Part shown: positions 9,200 to 17,600 of the stretch, one piece after another
Position numbering within the stretch: the first letter of the stretch is position 1
How the letters are laid out: every line of letters begins with the position of its first letter
Source: Ochrobactrum sp. Marseille-Q0166
GTDB taxonomy: Bacteria; Pseudomonadota; Alphaproteobacteria; Rhizobiales; Rhizobiaceae
NCBI RefSeq assembly: GCF_014397025.1
Contig: NZ_JACJUO010000003.1
Coordinates: forward strand, 372,001-436,000
DNA length: 64,000 nt
Reading direction: 5' to 3'
Notes under the pieces: generated by a model
The model's database searches: none
What the model was told of the DNA's origin: nothing
Seen by the model: only the letters and a program-made list of their open reading frames with translations
Translations under genes and position numbers: made by a program

Positions 9200-10173
9200 G
9201 CGACATGCTACTTTCAGTCGAAAATCTCAAAGTCCATTATGCCATTCGCGGTGGCTTGCTGGGGCGGGCCATTAATTACGTCAAAGCCGTTGATGGGGTT
9301 AGCCTCCATATTGCAAGAGGCGAAAGCGTTGCACTGGTTGGTGAATCCGGCTGCGGAAAATCCACTCTGGGCACTGCAATCTTAGGCATGACGAAAGCAA
9401 CGTCTGGCGAAATCAGTTTTGACGGAAAGCCAGTAGCGCACGGCATGTCAGAAACCATACGCGCGCTTTCGCGGGATATTCAGATCGTGTTTCAAGATCC
9501 GGCGTCTGCGCTTAATCCCAAGCTTACAATTGGTGAAAGTATTGCCGAACCACTTGCGATCCATAAGATCGGCACATCCGCAGAACGTCGCGCCCGTGTC
9601 GCAGAATTGCTTAAACTGGTTGGGCTTCACCCCGAACATGCGCAGCGCATGCCCGGTGCCTTTTCCGGCGGGCAAAGACAGCGCATCGTGATTGCCCGAG
9701 CGCTTGCACTTAATCCCAAGCTGATGATTTTGGATGAGCCAGTTTCGGCGCTCGATGTCTCCATCCGTTCGCAGATTCTCAATCTGCTCCTTGACCTTCA
9801 GAACCAGTTTGGCCTTTCCTATCTGTTCATCAGCCATGATCTTTCGGTGGTACGGCATTTTGCAGATCGAGTAGCTGTCATGTATCTGGGACGTATCGTT
9901 GAGACGGGCAAAACATCAGAAGTGTTCGATAAACCAGCGCATCCCTACACTGAAGCACTGATTTCAGCCATTCCTCTGCCTGATCCCATCGCTCAACGAC
10001 AACGTAAGCGCATCGTCCTGTATGGCGATCTGCCTAGCCCCGCCAATCCGCCAAAGGGCTGTGGTTTTTCCACGCGCTGTCCCATCGTTTTTGCTGACTG
10101 CCATCAAACGCCGCCCCACTTAACTGCAATAACTCAGACTAGACATCTCGCCTGCTATGCACATGCGAAGTGA
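9196..10173 (+). CDS. ABC transporter ATP-binding protein, DppF/OppF type
   Basis: Second ATPase of the importer and last gene of the operon. The ATG at 9196 overlaps the previous stop (ATGA). The F-type insertion RGGLLGRAINYVKAV near residue 20 separates it from the D-type ATPase. Walker A is GESGCGKST at residues 49-57, followed by the Q-loop IVFQDPASALNP, signature FSGGQRQRIVIARAL, Walker B LMILDEPVSALD and switch YLFISHDLSVV, then the CGFSTRCP C-terminal motif. Length 325 aa is normal. It converges on the DUF2971 gene across a 244-bp gap with no visible gene. Confidence 0.93.
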   Translation: MSDMLLSVENLKVHYAIRGGLLGRAINYVKAVDGVSLHIARGESVALVGESGCGKSTLGTAILGMTKATSGEISFDGKPVAHGMSETIRALSRDIQIVFQDPASALNPKLTIGESIAEPLAIHKIGTSAERRARVAELLKLVGLHPEHAQRMPGAFSGGQRQRIVIARALALNPKLMILDEPVSALDVSIRSQILNLLLDLQNQFGLSYLFISHDLSVVRHFADRVAVMYLGRIVETGKTSEVFDKPAHPYTEALISAIPLPDPIAQRQRKRIVLYGDLPSPANPPKGCGFSTRCPIVFADCHQTPPHLTAITQTRHLACYAHAK

Positions 10174-10417
10174 GATCTTTGGATAACGAGTGTCCGGCTT
10201 CCAAACTTGATTTAGACACACTGCAATGCAATTATCAGATATTGTTAATAGTCAATGTCAGGTGCAATTCAATCCCGACCAGGTTACCCAGCTTCGCTTT
10301 TAGATTGCCAGTCAAGAATCCATTCGTAGGGCTCAGGGAAATATTAATTGCGCAGGAATGCAGGTCCACGATACACTCTCATTGGTTGATCAATCTTCGG
10401 CGAAAACCGACAAGCTA

Positions 10418-11875
10418 TTATGTCCGCTTGTGTTGGAGCAAGCTCATATGATGAGTCTCGATGCATCCTGACCGAGCATTATAGCGGGCCTGAAAGAACT
10501 TGAATGGCTCGGATACCGTTCTGGCGCCAAGTTTTTTATCCAGAATTTGCATAATCCTTACTTTGTCTGACAGGCTGGTGTTTATTCCGAAAATGATACC
10601 GTCTAGCGTATCATAATCATATGTGTATGTCCGACCTTCAGGTGTTTCGTGGATGCCCAATATATCGGAAATCACGATCCGGAGTTCTTCCTCATGTCGC
10701 CAGTCTGGTAGTTTTCGAAGGAGTGGCGGTGCGAAATTACCCCAATAGCCGCTTCGCCATGATTCTTGCTTGTCTTGGTTGAGGTGTTCCGCAAGAGTTG
10801 ATATGTTGCCTTCATAATCACTAAACCAGTCGCGGCGAAGCTGTTCCACGGGTAAGCGACCAATGTTTGTGAAAAATTCAATCTGCTGTTCCTGTACAGC
10901 ATAGCACACCGGTTCGAGCGGCATATTTTGGCTGCTTCTTGTAATGCCTCGTGCTCCATAACCGTTGGGACCGTGTAGGCGAAGTTGCATACCGCCGGTT
11001 GTTTGTTGTTTTCGGAACACAAGACAGCACCCACGATGATTGTCTGCATAGTAGCTCCACATCGCTGCATTATCATGCCGCGTCGAAAAGCATGCAACAA
11101 ACCATGGAGGATATACAAGCTTCAAAAGGTTGCTGAGGTATTCTGAGGTGAATTCGAAAAAGAGACTTTCGCGCTTCGGATTCAAAGAATTTGCATTCTC
11201 AATGGCCGTCAAAATTGTCATTTGCTGAGCCATGTGCTGCTGAACTTCATGAATGACATCGAGACCAATAATAGAATACTTTTCTCGAATTTCTGGATTT
11301 GTTGCCTGGAGCGTGCGAATGACTTTGACCGCCGCCGCTGAATCGGGTGGTCCCCCGTCGGTAGATGGGACCAATGCTCGATCTTCGAAGGCTTTTTGAA
11401 TCAAGTATAGCCAATCTAAATGAACTGCCCGGAGTAACTGCTGCAATTCTGTGAAACTAATGTCACGGTCTGCCTTCGCAAGGAAATCAAGTAAGGCAGT
11501 ATGAAGATCACTAGCTTCGACGGCCGTTATACAAGCTTGGCATAACGATTTTACCTGAGATGTTGGAAAATTGTGTAGTGACTGAAATACGGCAATCGTA
11601 TCTGACGGTAAGCATTCTGTATCCCGACTTAAGAGGGCTTCAAAGAAACGATTGTGAATGCAAATAATGTAGTGACGCAACAGGTTGCGCCAAGTTACAC
11701 GATCTCCTCGCCAATAGATCTGTCGCAGACCTTCCATCGGATCGTTGAGATACTCAGGTGGTGAGAAATAAACAGTCTGGCGCTCCAACTCTTCGTGCTC
11801 ACCAAGCAGTGACTGAATTGAGCGATATCTGAAAACGGCATTGCAAAAGTGCGAATCTGAAGTCATTTTAATCAC
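10418..11875 (-). CDS. DUF2971 domain-containing protein
   Basis: A 485-aa protein of unknown function. DUF2971 features are visible: an N-terminal FRYRSIQSLL with VYFSPPEYLNDPMEG, and in the second half FVACFSTRHDNAAMWSYYAD followed by GCCLVFRK, then WRHEEELRIVI and a final ...DGIIFGI segment. No signal peptide or membrane helix. Two near-adjacent starts (11875 and 11866) are possible. It reads in the same direction as DUF2513 upstream, separated by 198 bp. DUF2971 proteins often occur in strain-variable islands and next to defence genes, which is all the context suggests here; the function is not known. Confidence 0.82.
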   Translation of the reverse strand: MIKMTSDSHFCNAVFRYRSIQSLLGEHEELERQTVYFSPPEYLNDPMEGLRQIYWRGDRVTWRNLLRHYIICIHNRFFEALLSRDTECLPSDTIAVFQSLHNFPTSQVKSLCQACITAVEASDLHTALLDFLAKADRDISFTELQQLLRAVHLDWLYLIQKAFEDRALVPSTDGGPPDSAAAVKVIRTLQATNPEIREKYSIIGLDVIHEVQQHMAQQMTILTAIENANSLNPKRESLFFEFTSEYLSNLLKLVYPPWFVACFSTRHDNAAMWSYYADNHRGCCLVFRKQQTTGGMQLRLHGPNGYGARGITRSSQNMPLEPVCYAVQEQQIEFFTNIGRLPVEQLRRDWFSDYEGNISTLAEHLNQDKQESWRSGYWGNFAPPLLRKLPDWRHEEELRIVISDILGIHETPEGRTYTYDYDTLDGIIFGINTSLSDKVRIMQILDKKLGARTVSEPFKFFQARYNARSGCIETHHMSLLQHKRT

Positions 11876-12073
11876 TTAGCACACGGTTTGATAACGCTGT
11901 AGGATTAACGACCACATAGCGTGTCGTAGGCTATCCAACGATAGGTTCTACCCGATGTATCATGACTAATATCTCTGACCCCCTTGCTGGCGCATATGAT
12001 CCGTTGACGCCCCATCAAGCTAATTGTCGCGACGCGCGCTAGCTTTGTACCGTGGTTGAAGTCAAAGGGTGCC

Positions 12074-12460
12074 TCAAAGTGGAATTCCTGTCCGATCTGC
12101 GATTTTCTTTTTGATGAATCCCTTCGCGAGGTCCTGCAAAAGGTCAAGCGTGAAGCCTTTTGCGGATAGTGCCCCCTCCTTCGTCTTTTTCCAGATTTCT
12201 GGGTCTCTTACACTTCCTATGAAGTCGTGTCCTGCCCAAGTCAGCCGCGTCGGCATGACATGGTCAAACGGAAACTCATCGTCTGGAACGGTGTCGCCGT
12301 CAATGAGCCGGGCCTCAAGGAGTAATCGAAGATGCTCGGCAATGACCTGTGGCTCGTGAGCCCTCGATTCAATCTCGACTTCGCTGCCAAAGCCTTGATC
12401 TAACTCTTCAATCTGCAAAAGTAAATCCCGCATCAAGTCCATATCCCGTTTCAAAAGCAT
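12074..12460 (-). CDS. DUF2513 domain-containing protein
   Basis: A 128-aa protein matching the DUF2513 pattern: it opens with KRDMDLMRDLLLQIEE, has a central AEHLRLLLEARLIDG and LTWAGHDFIGSVRD, and ends with LAKGFIKKKIADRTGI. This layout resembles a small winged-helix protein that reads out mobile-element state, and such genes are common in phages and islands (family knowledge, function unproven). The start at 12460 is the second Met option upstream of KRDMDL. It diverges from the truncated NTPase gene across about 70 bp, so the two may share a promoter. Confidence 0.78.
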   Translation of the reverse strand: MLLKRDMDLMRDLLLQIEELDQGFGSEVEIESRAHEPQVIAEHLRLLLEARLIDGDTVPDDEFPFDHVMPTRLTWAGHDFIGSVRDPEIWKKTKEGALSAKGFTLDLLQDLAKGFIKKKIADRTGIPL

Positions 12461-12529
12461 CCCCGAATGTTGTTGAGAAAAGAGCCGACTCGATTGATAG
12501 GCAGCTCCAATAAATACTACCTTGGATAT

Positions 12530-12806
12530 ATGATCAAAACAGCTTTAGACAGACGTGTTTCTCTGGCGCTTGAGGGCGAAGTCATTGAACGTCGCCTTAG
12601 TGAACTGCGTGGTATGCCCTATGTCGTTTTGCTCGGCGAGCCAGGAATTGGAAAATCCACCGCGCTCGAATATGAAGCAAATCAGGAAAAAGGAGAGCTT
12701 CTGACCTGCCGTGAGGCTATGAATGGGATCTCGATTACAACCTCCTCTACAGCCTATCTGGATGCGCTGGATGAATATCGAGCGGGAGAAAATGGCAAGG
12801 ACAAAC
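12530..12806 (+). pseudogene. P-loop NTPase, N-terminal fragment truncated by IS6 element
   Basis: Only the first 92 codons remain. From ATG 12530 the reading shows ALEGEVIERRLSEL, a clear Walker A LGEPGIGKSTALEYEA, and AYLDALDEYRAGENGKDK, where LDALDE looks like a Walker B of a STAND/NACHT-like ATPase. The frame runs at 12807 into the terminal inverted repeat of an IS6-family palindrome; any residues beyond that point are antisense transposase, not a real fusion. Full relatives of this type are large proteins found in variable islands, sometimes with defence genes (from memory, moderate certainty). The remainder of the gene is not seen on the other side of the IS, so it was deleted. Confidence 0.72.
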
Positions 12807-13261
12807 GGCTGTGTCGCAAATATTCTGGCTGGTTAAGGGCAGCCTCATTTTTGGACGCACTTATGCTGCGAGCTCCGCAAAGAGCTGGAATGGCAAGCGA
12901 TTATTGTTGGCGAACTGCTTCTTGCGGATCATATGCGCCACTTCGATGCCAGCAATTGTTGCTGAAGCGCTGTGAAACGCCTTGAAGCCCAATGTGTGTT
13001 TTGTAATCCGCTTGATGAAGCGATGGTCCTGTTCAAGAATATTGTTGAGATATTTGACCTGAAGAATTTCGATCATTTTACCTGTACCGGTGATTTTCAG
13101 GATGTTGTTTACAGCCTGCGCACCAGCCAGATTGGCTCCACTTTTATCAATGACAATCTTGTGCGGAATACCATTGCTTGCTGGTTTTCATAAAGAAACG
13201 CCTTGCAGCGCCGAAATCTCGGCGCTCAGAGAGCATGAAATCAAGGGTTTGCACGTCACGA
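12807..13261 (-). repeat. Left arm: inverted copy of the IS 3' part
   Basis: 455-bp segment identical in reverse complement to 13621-14075. It encodes only the C-terminal part of the transposase on the minus strand and lacks a transposase start. It carries the same frameshift lesion as the right arm (near 13170-13190 versus 13695-13710), so duplication came after that mutation or gene conversion has kept the arms the same. Confidence 0.9.
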
Positions 13262-13336
13262 GGTTTTGTCGCAAATTTTTCAGTTCTGTTGAGCTATGTC
13301 AGGATCGTTGCATGTAACTGAATGAGGTGGAAGCGG

Positions 13337-14021
13337 ATGGCGGTGGATTTCAAAGGTACTCACTTCCCGAAAAGTGTCATTCTTTACGCCGTTTTCTTCT
13401 ATGTCCGCTATTCAGTTTCATATCGCGATCTGCAGGAGATTATGGCTGAACGTGGTGTCGAGGTTGACCATGCAACCTTGAACCGTTGGGTTGTTCGTTA
13501 CGCGCCGCAGATTGCTGCGCAGGCACAAGAACGTAAACGCACAACGCTTGGCTCATGGCGTGTTGACGAGACCTATATAAAGGTCAAAGGGAAATGGACG
13601 TATTTGTATCGAGCGGTTGATCGTGACGTGCAAACCCTTGATTTCATGCTCTCTGAGCGCCGAGATTTCGGCGCTGCAAGGCGTTTCTTTATGAAAACCA
13701 GCAAGCAATGGTATTCCGCACAAGATTGTCATTGATAAAAGTGGAGCCAATCTGGCTGGTGCGCAGGCTGTAAACAACATCCTGAAAATCACCGGTACAG
13801 GTAAAATGATCGAAATTCTTCAGGTCAAATATCTCAACAATATTCTTGAACAGGACCATCGCTTCATCAAGCGGATTACAAAACACACATTGGGCTTCAA
13901 GGCGTTTCACAGCGCTTCAGCAACAATTGCTGGCATCGAAGTGGCGCATATGATCCGCAAGAAGCAGTTCGCCAACAATAATCGCTTGCCATTCCAGCTC
14001 TTTGCGGAGCTCGCAGCATAA
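13337..14021 (+). pseudogene. IS6-family transposase, frameshifted
   Basis: Transposase of the full-length copy. Residues from MAVDFKGTHFPKSV run through the helix-turn-helix region and the first catalytic Asp (WRVDETYIKVKG) to RRFF, then the frame is lost near 13705, and reading resumes in another frame with IVIDKSGANLAG (second Asp) and EQDHRFIKR (catalytic Glu), ending FAELAA at 14021. All three DDE residues are therefore encoded but in two frames. An intact relative is at 36227-36913 and could have acted in trans. The family does not normally use programmed frameshifting at this place, so I treat it as inactivating. Confidence 0.85.
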
Positions 14022-14075
14022 GTGCGTCCAAAAATGAGGCTGCCCTTAACCAGCCAGAATATTTGCGACATAACC

Positions 14076-14149
14076 ACCTTGAAGCGGCGGGTGAAGCGTT
14101 CAAATGCAATAGCGAGCTGCTCGGTCTGATCGGAAGTGGGTTCTGTCAT
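14076..14149 (-). pseudogene. MarR-like regulator, N-terminal scrap
   Basis: Starting at ATG 14149 on the minus strand the codons read MTEPTSDQTEQLAIAFERF then TRRFK before the frame meets the IS end at 14075. This resembles the first helix of MarR-family regulators, which dimerise through such a segment. Only 24 codons remain, so the assignment is weak. It shows that the right flank of the IS palindrome was the inside of a gene. Confidence 0.35.
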
Positions 14150-14330
14150 TTCTGATATTAAGCATTTTATTCCGACGAACGAAAGCCAGTGTGAAGCGCA
14201 GGACACAAACTCCCCTCGGCCTATATTGTACCGGCTCTGTCGCTTTCCAAATATACTCTGCCATGTTCAGAAATGTCAGATTAATGCAGTCTTTGTCACG
14301 CTTACTCGTAGCATTAATCGAGGAGAAACG

Positions 14331-14570
14331 GTCTACGACCCATGGCATTGTAGGCCTGTTCTTCGTCGAAAACCTAGCACCCTACGCAATGGCGCACCTT
14401 TTCGCGATTGGGTTTTGCCAGCCGTGATGCAGAAAATCCGCAAACGTTTGCAAAGCGCTCACGATGGTGATCGGCATATGGTCACCATGCTCGCAAGTGT
14501 ACCTTGCGACGGATTGGCGAATGTCAGCATCTGTCGTATCTGTAACTTGCTGAGAACAGCGCAGCTTTAA
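14331..14570 (+). pseudogene. IS21-family transposase IstA, C-terminal remnant
   Basis: The frame beginning near 14331 reads VYDPWHCRPVLRRKPSTLRN then GAPFRDWVLPAVMQKIRKRL and HDGDRHMVTMLASV, closely following the C-terminal pattern of IstA proteins (KPGALRNGAPF, HDGDRQ.V.IL). The frame shifts after about 14520 and the homology ends near 14570. No IstB follows; an IstB C-terminal scrap lies 39 kb away at 53674. The stretch 14150-14330 before it shows no convincing gene. Confidence 0.65.
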
Positions 14571-14642
14571 TTTGCTAAAACAACTTGTGTAGCCGGGATG
14601 ATATTAGGCATTCTGATTCTTTGCAGAACAAGTCCAACTGGA

Positions 14643-14667
14643 AAGGCGGCGCAATATGCGCCGCCTT
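14643..14667 (-). terminator. Strong hairpin downstream of the autotransporter gene
   Basis: Perfect 10-bp stem AAGGCGGCGC / GCGCCGCCTT with a 5-base loop, located 23 bp past the autotransporter stop on the minus strand. The T-run is poor on the minus strand and better (CGTTTT) on the plus strand, so it may stop transcription from both sides. Confidence 0.65.
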
Positions 14668-14689
14668 CGTTTTGTGTGTGGGCTATTTG

Positions 14690-17600
14690 TTACCACTTCA
14701 ATCGGAAGCCGACATTACCAGAGACAGAATGGCTGTCTCCAAAATTGTCGAGGCTTGTTGCGCCTGAGAGCTTGCCATAGACGGAATATTTATTGTTATC
14801 CCATCCATAATTTACAGTCGCTCCGATTTCACCCCAGGTTTTGTCGATTGTCCCGGTTGGAACATCAGCACCCGATACGGTGACATAATCTGCACCGCTC
14901 TTCAGCTCGCGATACACATTAACGAGACCACCCACGCTAAACTGTGCATCGGTATTGTTCGCATCCTTCCATGCGGTTGTGTAATTAGCAGCCAAACCTA
15001 TGCGTCCTGTTAAGCTGTTGTTGTCTGGTGTTTCGACATAAGCATCAAACACATCACGATAGCTATCGGTGTTCAAAGATGACCAGATGAGCTGTGCCTG
15101 TGGTGTAACCGACCAACGATCGTTGATTGTAACACGCTGACCAGCTTCGAGGCTGAGGGCATAACCAAAACTCTTTACACCGCTTGCCAGAGTATCGCTG
15201 AGGCGATCTGACTCAAAGTCTGATTTATACCACGTCGCTTTGCCCTGTCCGTCAATATAAAAGCCGTTGGAACCATACCAGGTGACTGCACCGCCAAGGC
15301 CATAACCATTTACGTTAGTCTCGCCTCTGCCGTAATCAGACCAGCTGCGGATTTTGCTACGTGTATAATCAAGCCATACACTACCGAATAGCTGCCCAGA
15401 TGTGTTGTTGACGAACTGACCATCAAGACCTGTCTGTAGTGTCCAGTCATTCGTACCAAAGGTCGAACCCGTAACGCTGCCATTTGGTTTGTAAGAGCTC
15501 GAACCACCCTGCACACGGCCCCAGAAGTAACGATCACGGACAATCGAACCATCAGCATTGCCATTCTGCTGGCTGTCATCAGCATCAGCACTCGTACCAC
15601 CGGCATTCATGCGTGAACCAAAGCTTGCGAACCCGCCACGGTTGATCATTGCTATACCAGCAGCTGAGCTTCCATATACCGGGACACCTGCCTGATATTC
15701 AGATTCACCTTTATTGTCTTTCCTATCACTGCGCAGATACCAGTTGCCATCTGGATCAGTGACACCGTCTTTTTCTAACGTATACGCGTAAGCACCAGCA
15801 ACAACAGCACTCGCACCACGATAGTTGGTATAATCTCCATTCAGATTAAACACACCATTAGATTGGCCACCAACTTCAATCACTTTGATGCCATTCGTCG
15901 TCTGCGCTCCAAGGCCACCACGATTAACAACTGTTACTTCAGTGGTTCCCGATGTGTTGCCTGCAATTACGAGACGATCACCCTTGCTGTTATCGCCACC
16001 AAGCTCTTCATGGAGGATCAACTTGCCATTTTCACTTGTATAATTGCCATTAACAGTTAACGTGCCGAAGCTCTTATCCGTACCTGGTGAGACAGTGCCT
16101 TTGTTCAACAGATCCTTCATCGATCCATTGCCCGATAATATGCCCTGGTTGACCACGTTTGATGTAATACTTCCCGCTTTGTCTTCATTGCCAAGCTGCA
16201 GCTCGGCAGTTGGCCAGATATTAGTATCACCCGTATACGTGTTCTCGCCGGTAAGGACTTGCTTGCCCTTTTCAACTGTTAGGCCACCTGTACCATCTAT
16301 AGTGCCCTTGTATTCGCTACCATCACCTTCAGTGATAACAAGATTCTTATCACCAAGAGCGACTTCACCGCTTTCCTCACCGAGCAAATGCTTGATACGG
16401 AAATCTTCAGCATCGATACCAGCAACATCGACATTACCATTGTTGGTGAGACCGGAAGAATTGCTTAGATCGCCAGCACCTTCTACGACAAGCGTATTGT
16501 TTTCATTGACAACAACTTCACCCGTCAGCTCCTGCTTGCTGTCGACAACGCCAGTGCCGTTGCCCTGGAACTCAAGATTACCGTTTCCTTCCAGTGGGTT
16601 CACTGTATAGCGATCGGAACGATCGTAAATCAGCGTACCATCGACATCAATCTTGCCTTTCACGCTACCCTTCGTACCACCGTCACCGATAATCAGTGTA
16701 CCATCAGTGTCAATCTTGGTACCACCTGTGTAAGTGTTTTCTCCGCTGAGACGCTGAGTGCCATCCTTTAAGTCAACACCACCTGTACCTTCAATCGTAC
16801 CAGCAAAGATACCGTCTTTTGCATCAGTGATATTGAGGTCTTTATCACCGATTTTGATGATGCCCTTATCATTGCCGTCGATGCTCTGAAGATCAACGCT
16901 GGAGTCAGTGGTGCCTGTTGCATCAAGGACACCGTCGACTTCAACTTTTGCAGAATGCGCAATGCTGCCTTCGCCAACGAGATGCAACTCTCCATCAGTG
17001 ATCTTGGTGTTGCCCGTATAAGTAGCTGGTACAGTGACCGTCGTGGTGCCACTACCCTGCTGTGTCAGACCACCCGAGCCTGAGATTTCGCTTTCAATTG
17101 TAATATTTTTCGCAAGATCAATCACCAATGCACTATCTGGCGCTCCTAGCTCAACAGGCCCCTTGATACTGCCTGATGTACCACCATCACCAATTTGCAA
17201 GATGCCATTTTCAACCTTGGATCCACCTTCATAGGTGTTCTCACCAGTTAGAATCAGTGTGCCGGAGCCATCTTTTATGAGCTGGCCAGGACCGGAGATG
17301 ACACCTGTCACCTTATTGGTATTATCCTGCGTATCAATTTCGCCACCTTTCGAACCCAGCTCAACATTACGCGCTGTGTCAAAGTTGTCCGATGTTTGCA
17401 GTGCACCGCCATCAATTCTGATCGCACCCGAAGCATCTCCGAGATTTGAGTTCGAGCCAACCTGCAGAACGCCATCTGTAATGTCAGTGCCGCCCTTATA
17501 GGTGTTCTCACCCGTCAAAGTAGTTGTGCCAGGACCTTTCTGCTCAAGGCCGCCGTTGCCGGAAATCACGCCATCAATCGTGTGGTTTTTGGAAAGGTCG

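Larger units (their letters stand above)
12807..14075. mobile_element. IS6-family element with a long inverted partial copy (perfect palindrome)
   Basis: A full-length copy occupies 13262-14075 (814 bp, terminal repeats GGTTTTGTCGCAAA on the left and the complement of GGTTATGTCGCAAA on the right). Abutting its left end, 12807-13261 is the exact reverse complement of 13621-14075, giving 455-bp arms around a 359-bp spacer. The outer left end GGCTGTGTCGCAAA is again an IS terminus. The bases outside the two outer ends (ggacaaac and accttgaa) are not a target duplication, so flanking DNA was rearranged or lost: an NTPase gene enters on the left and a MarR-like gene on the right. Confidence 0.9.

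Noticed and set aside
12530..12985. A 150-codon frame that appears to be an NTPase with an extra C-terminal domain
   Set aside because: The part after 12806 is antisense to the IS6 transposase gene and begins at the IS terminal repeat, so it is a chance read-through.
13337..14021. Programmed ribosomal frameshifting in the IS6 transposase
   Set aside because: The slip site lacks a typical slippery heptamer, the intact relative at 36227 is one frame, and IS6 elements normally encode a single-frame enzyme.
16044..16610. Long proline/serine/valine-rich plus-strand frame inside the autotransporter
   Set aside because: It is antisense to the repetitive passenger and its composition mirrors the Gly/Thr-rich coding strand; no ribosome site or domain.
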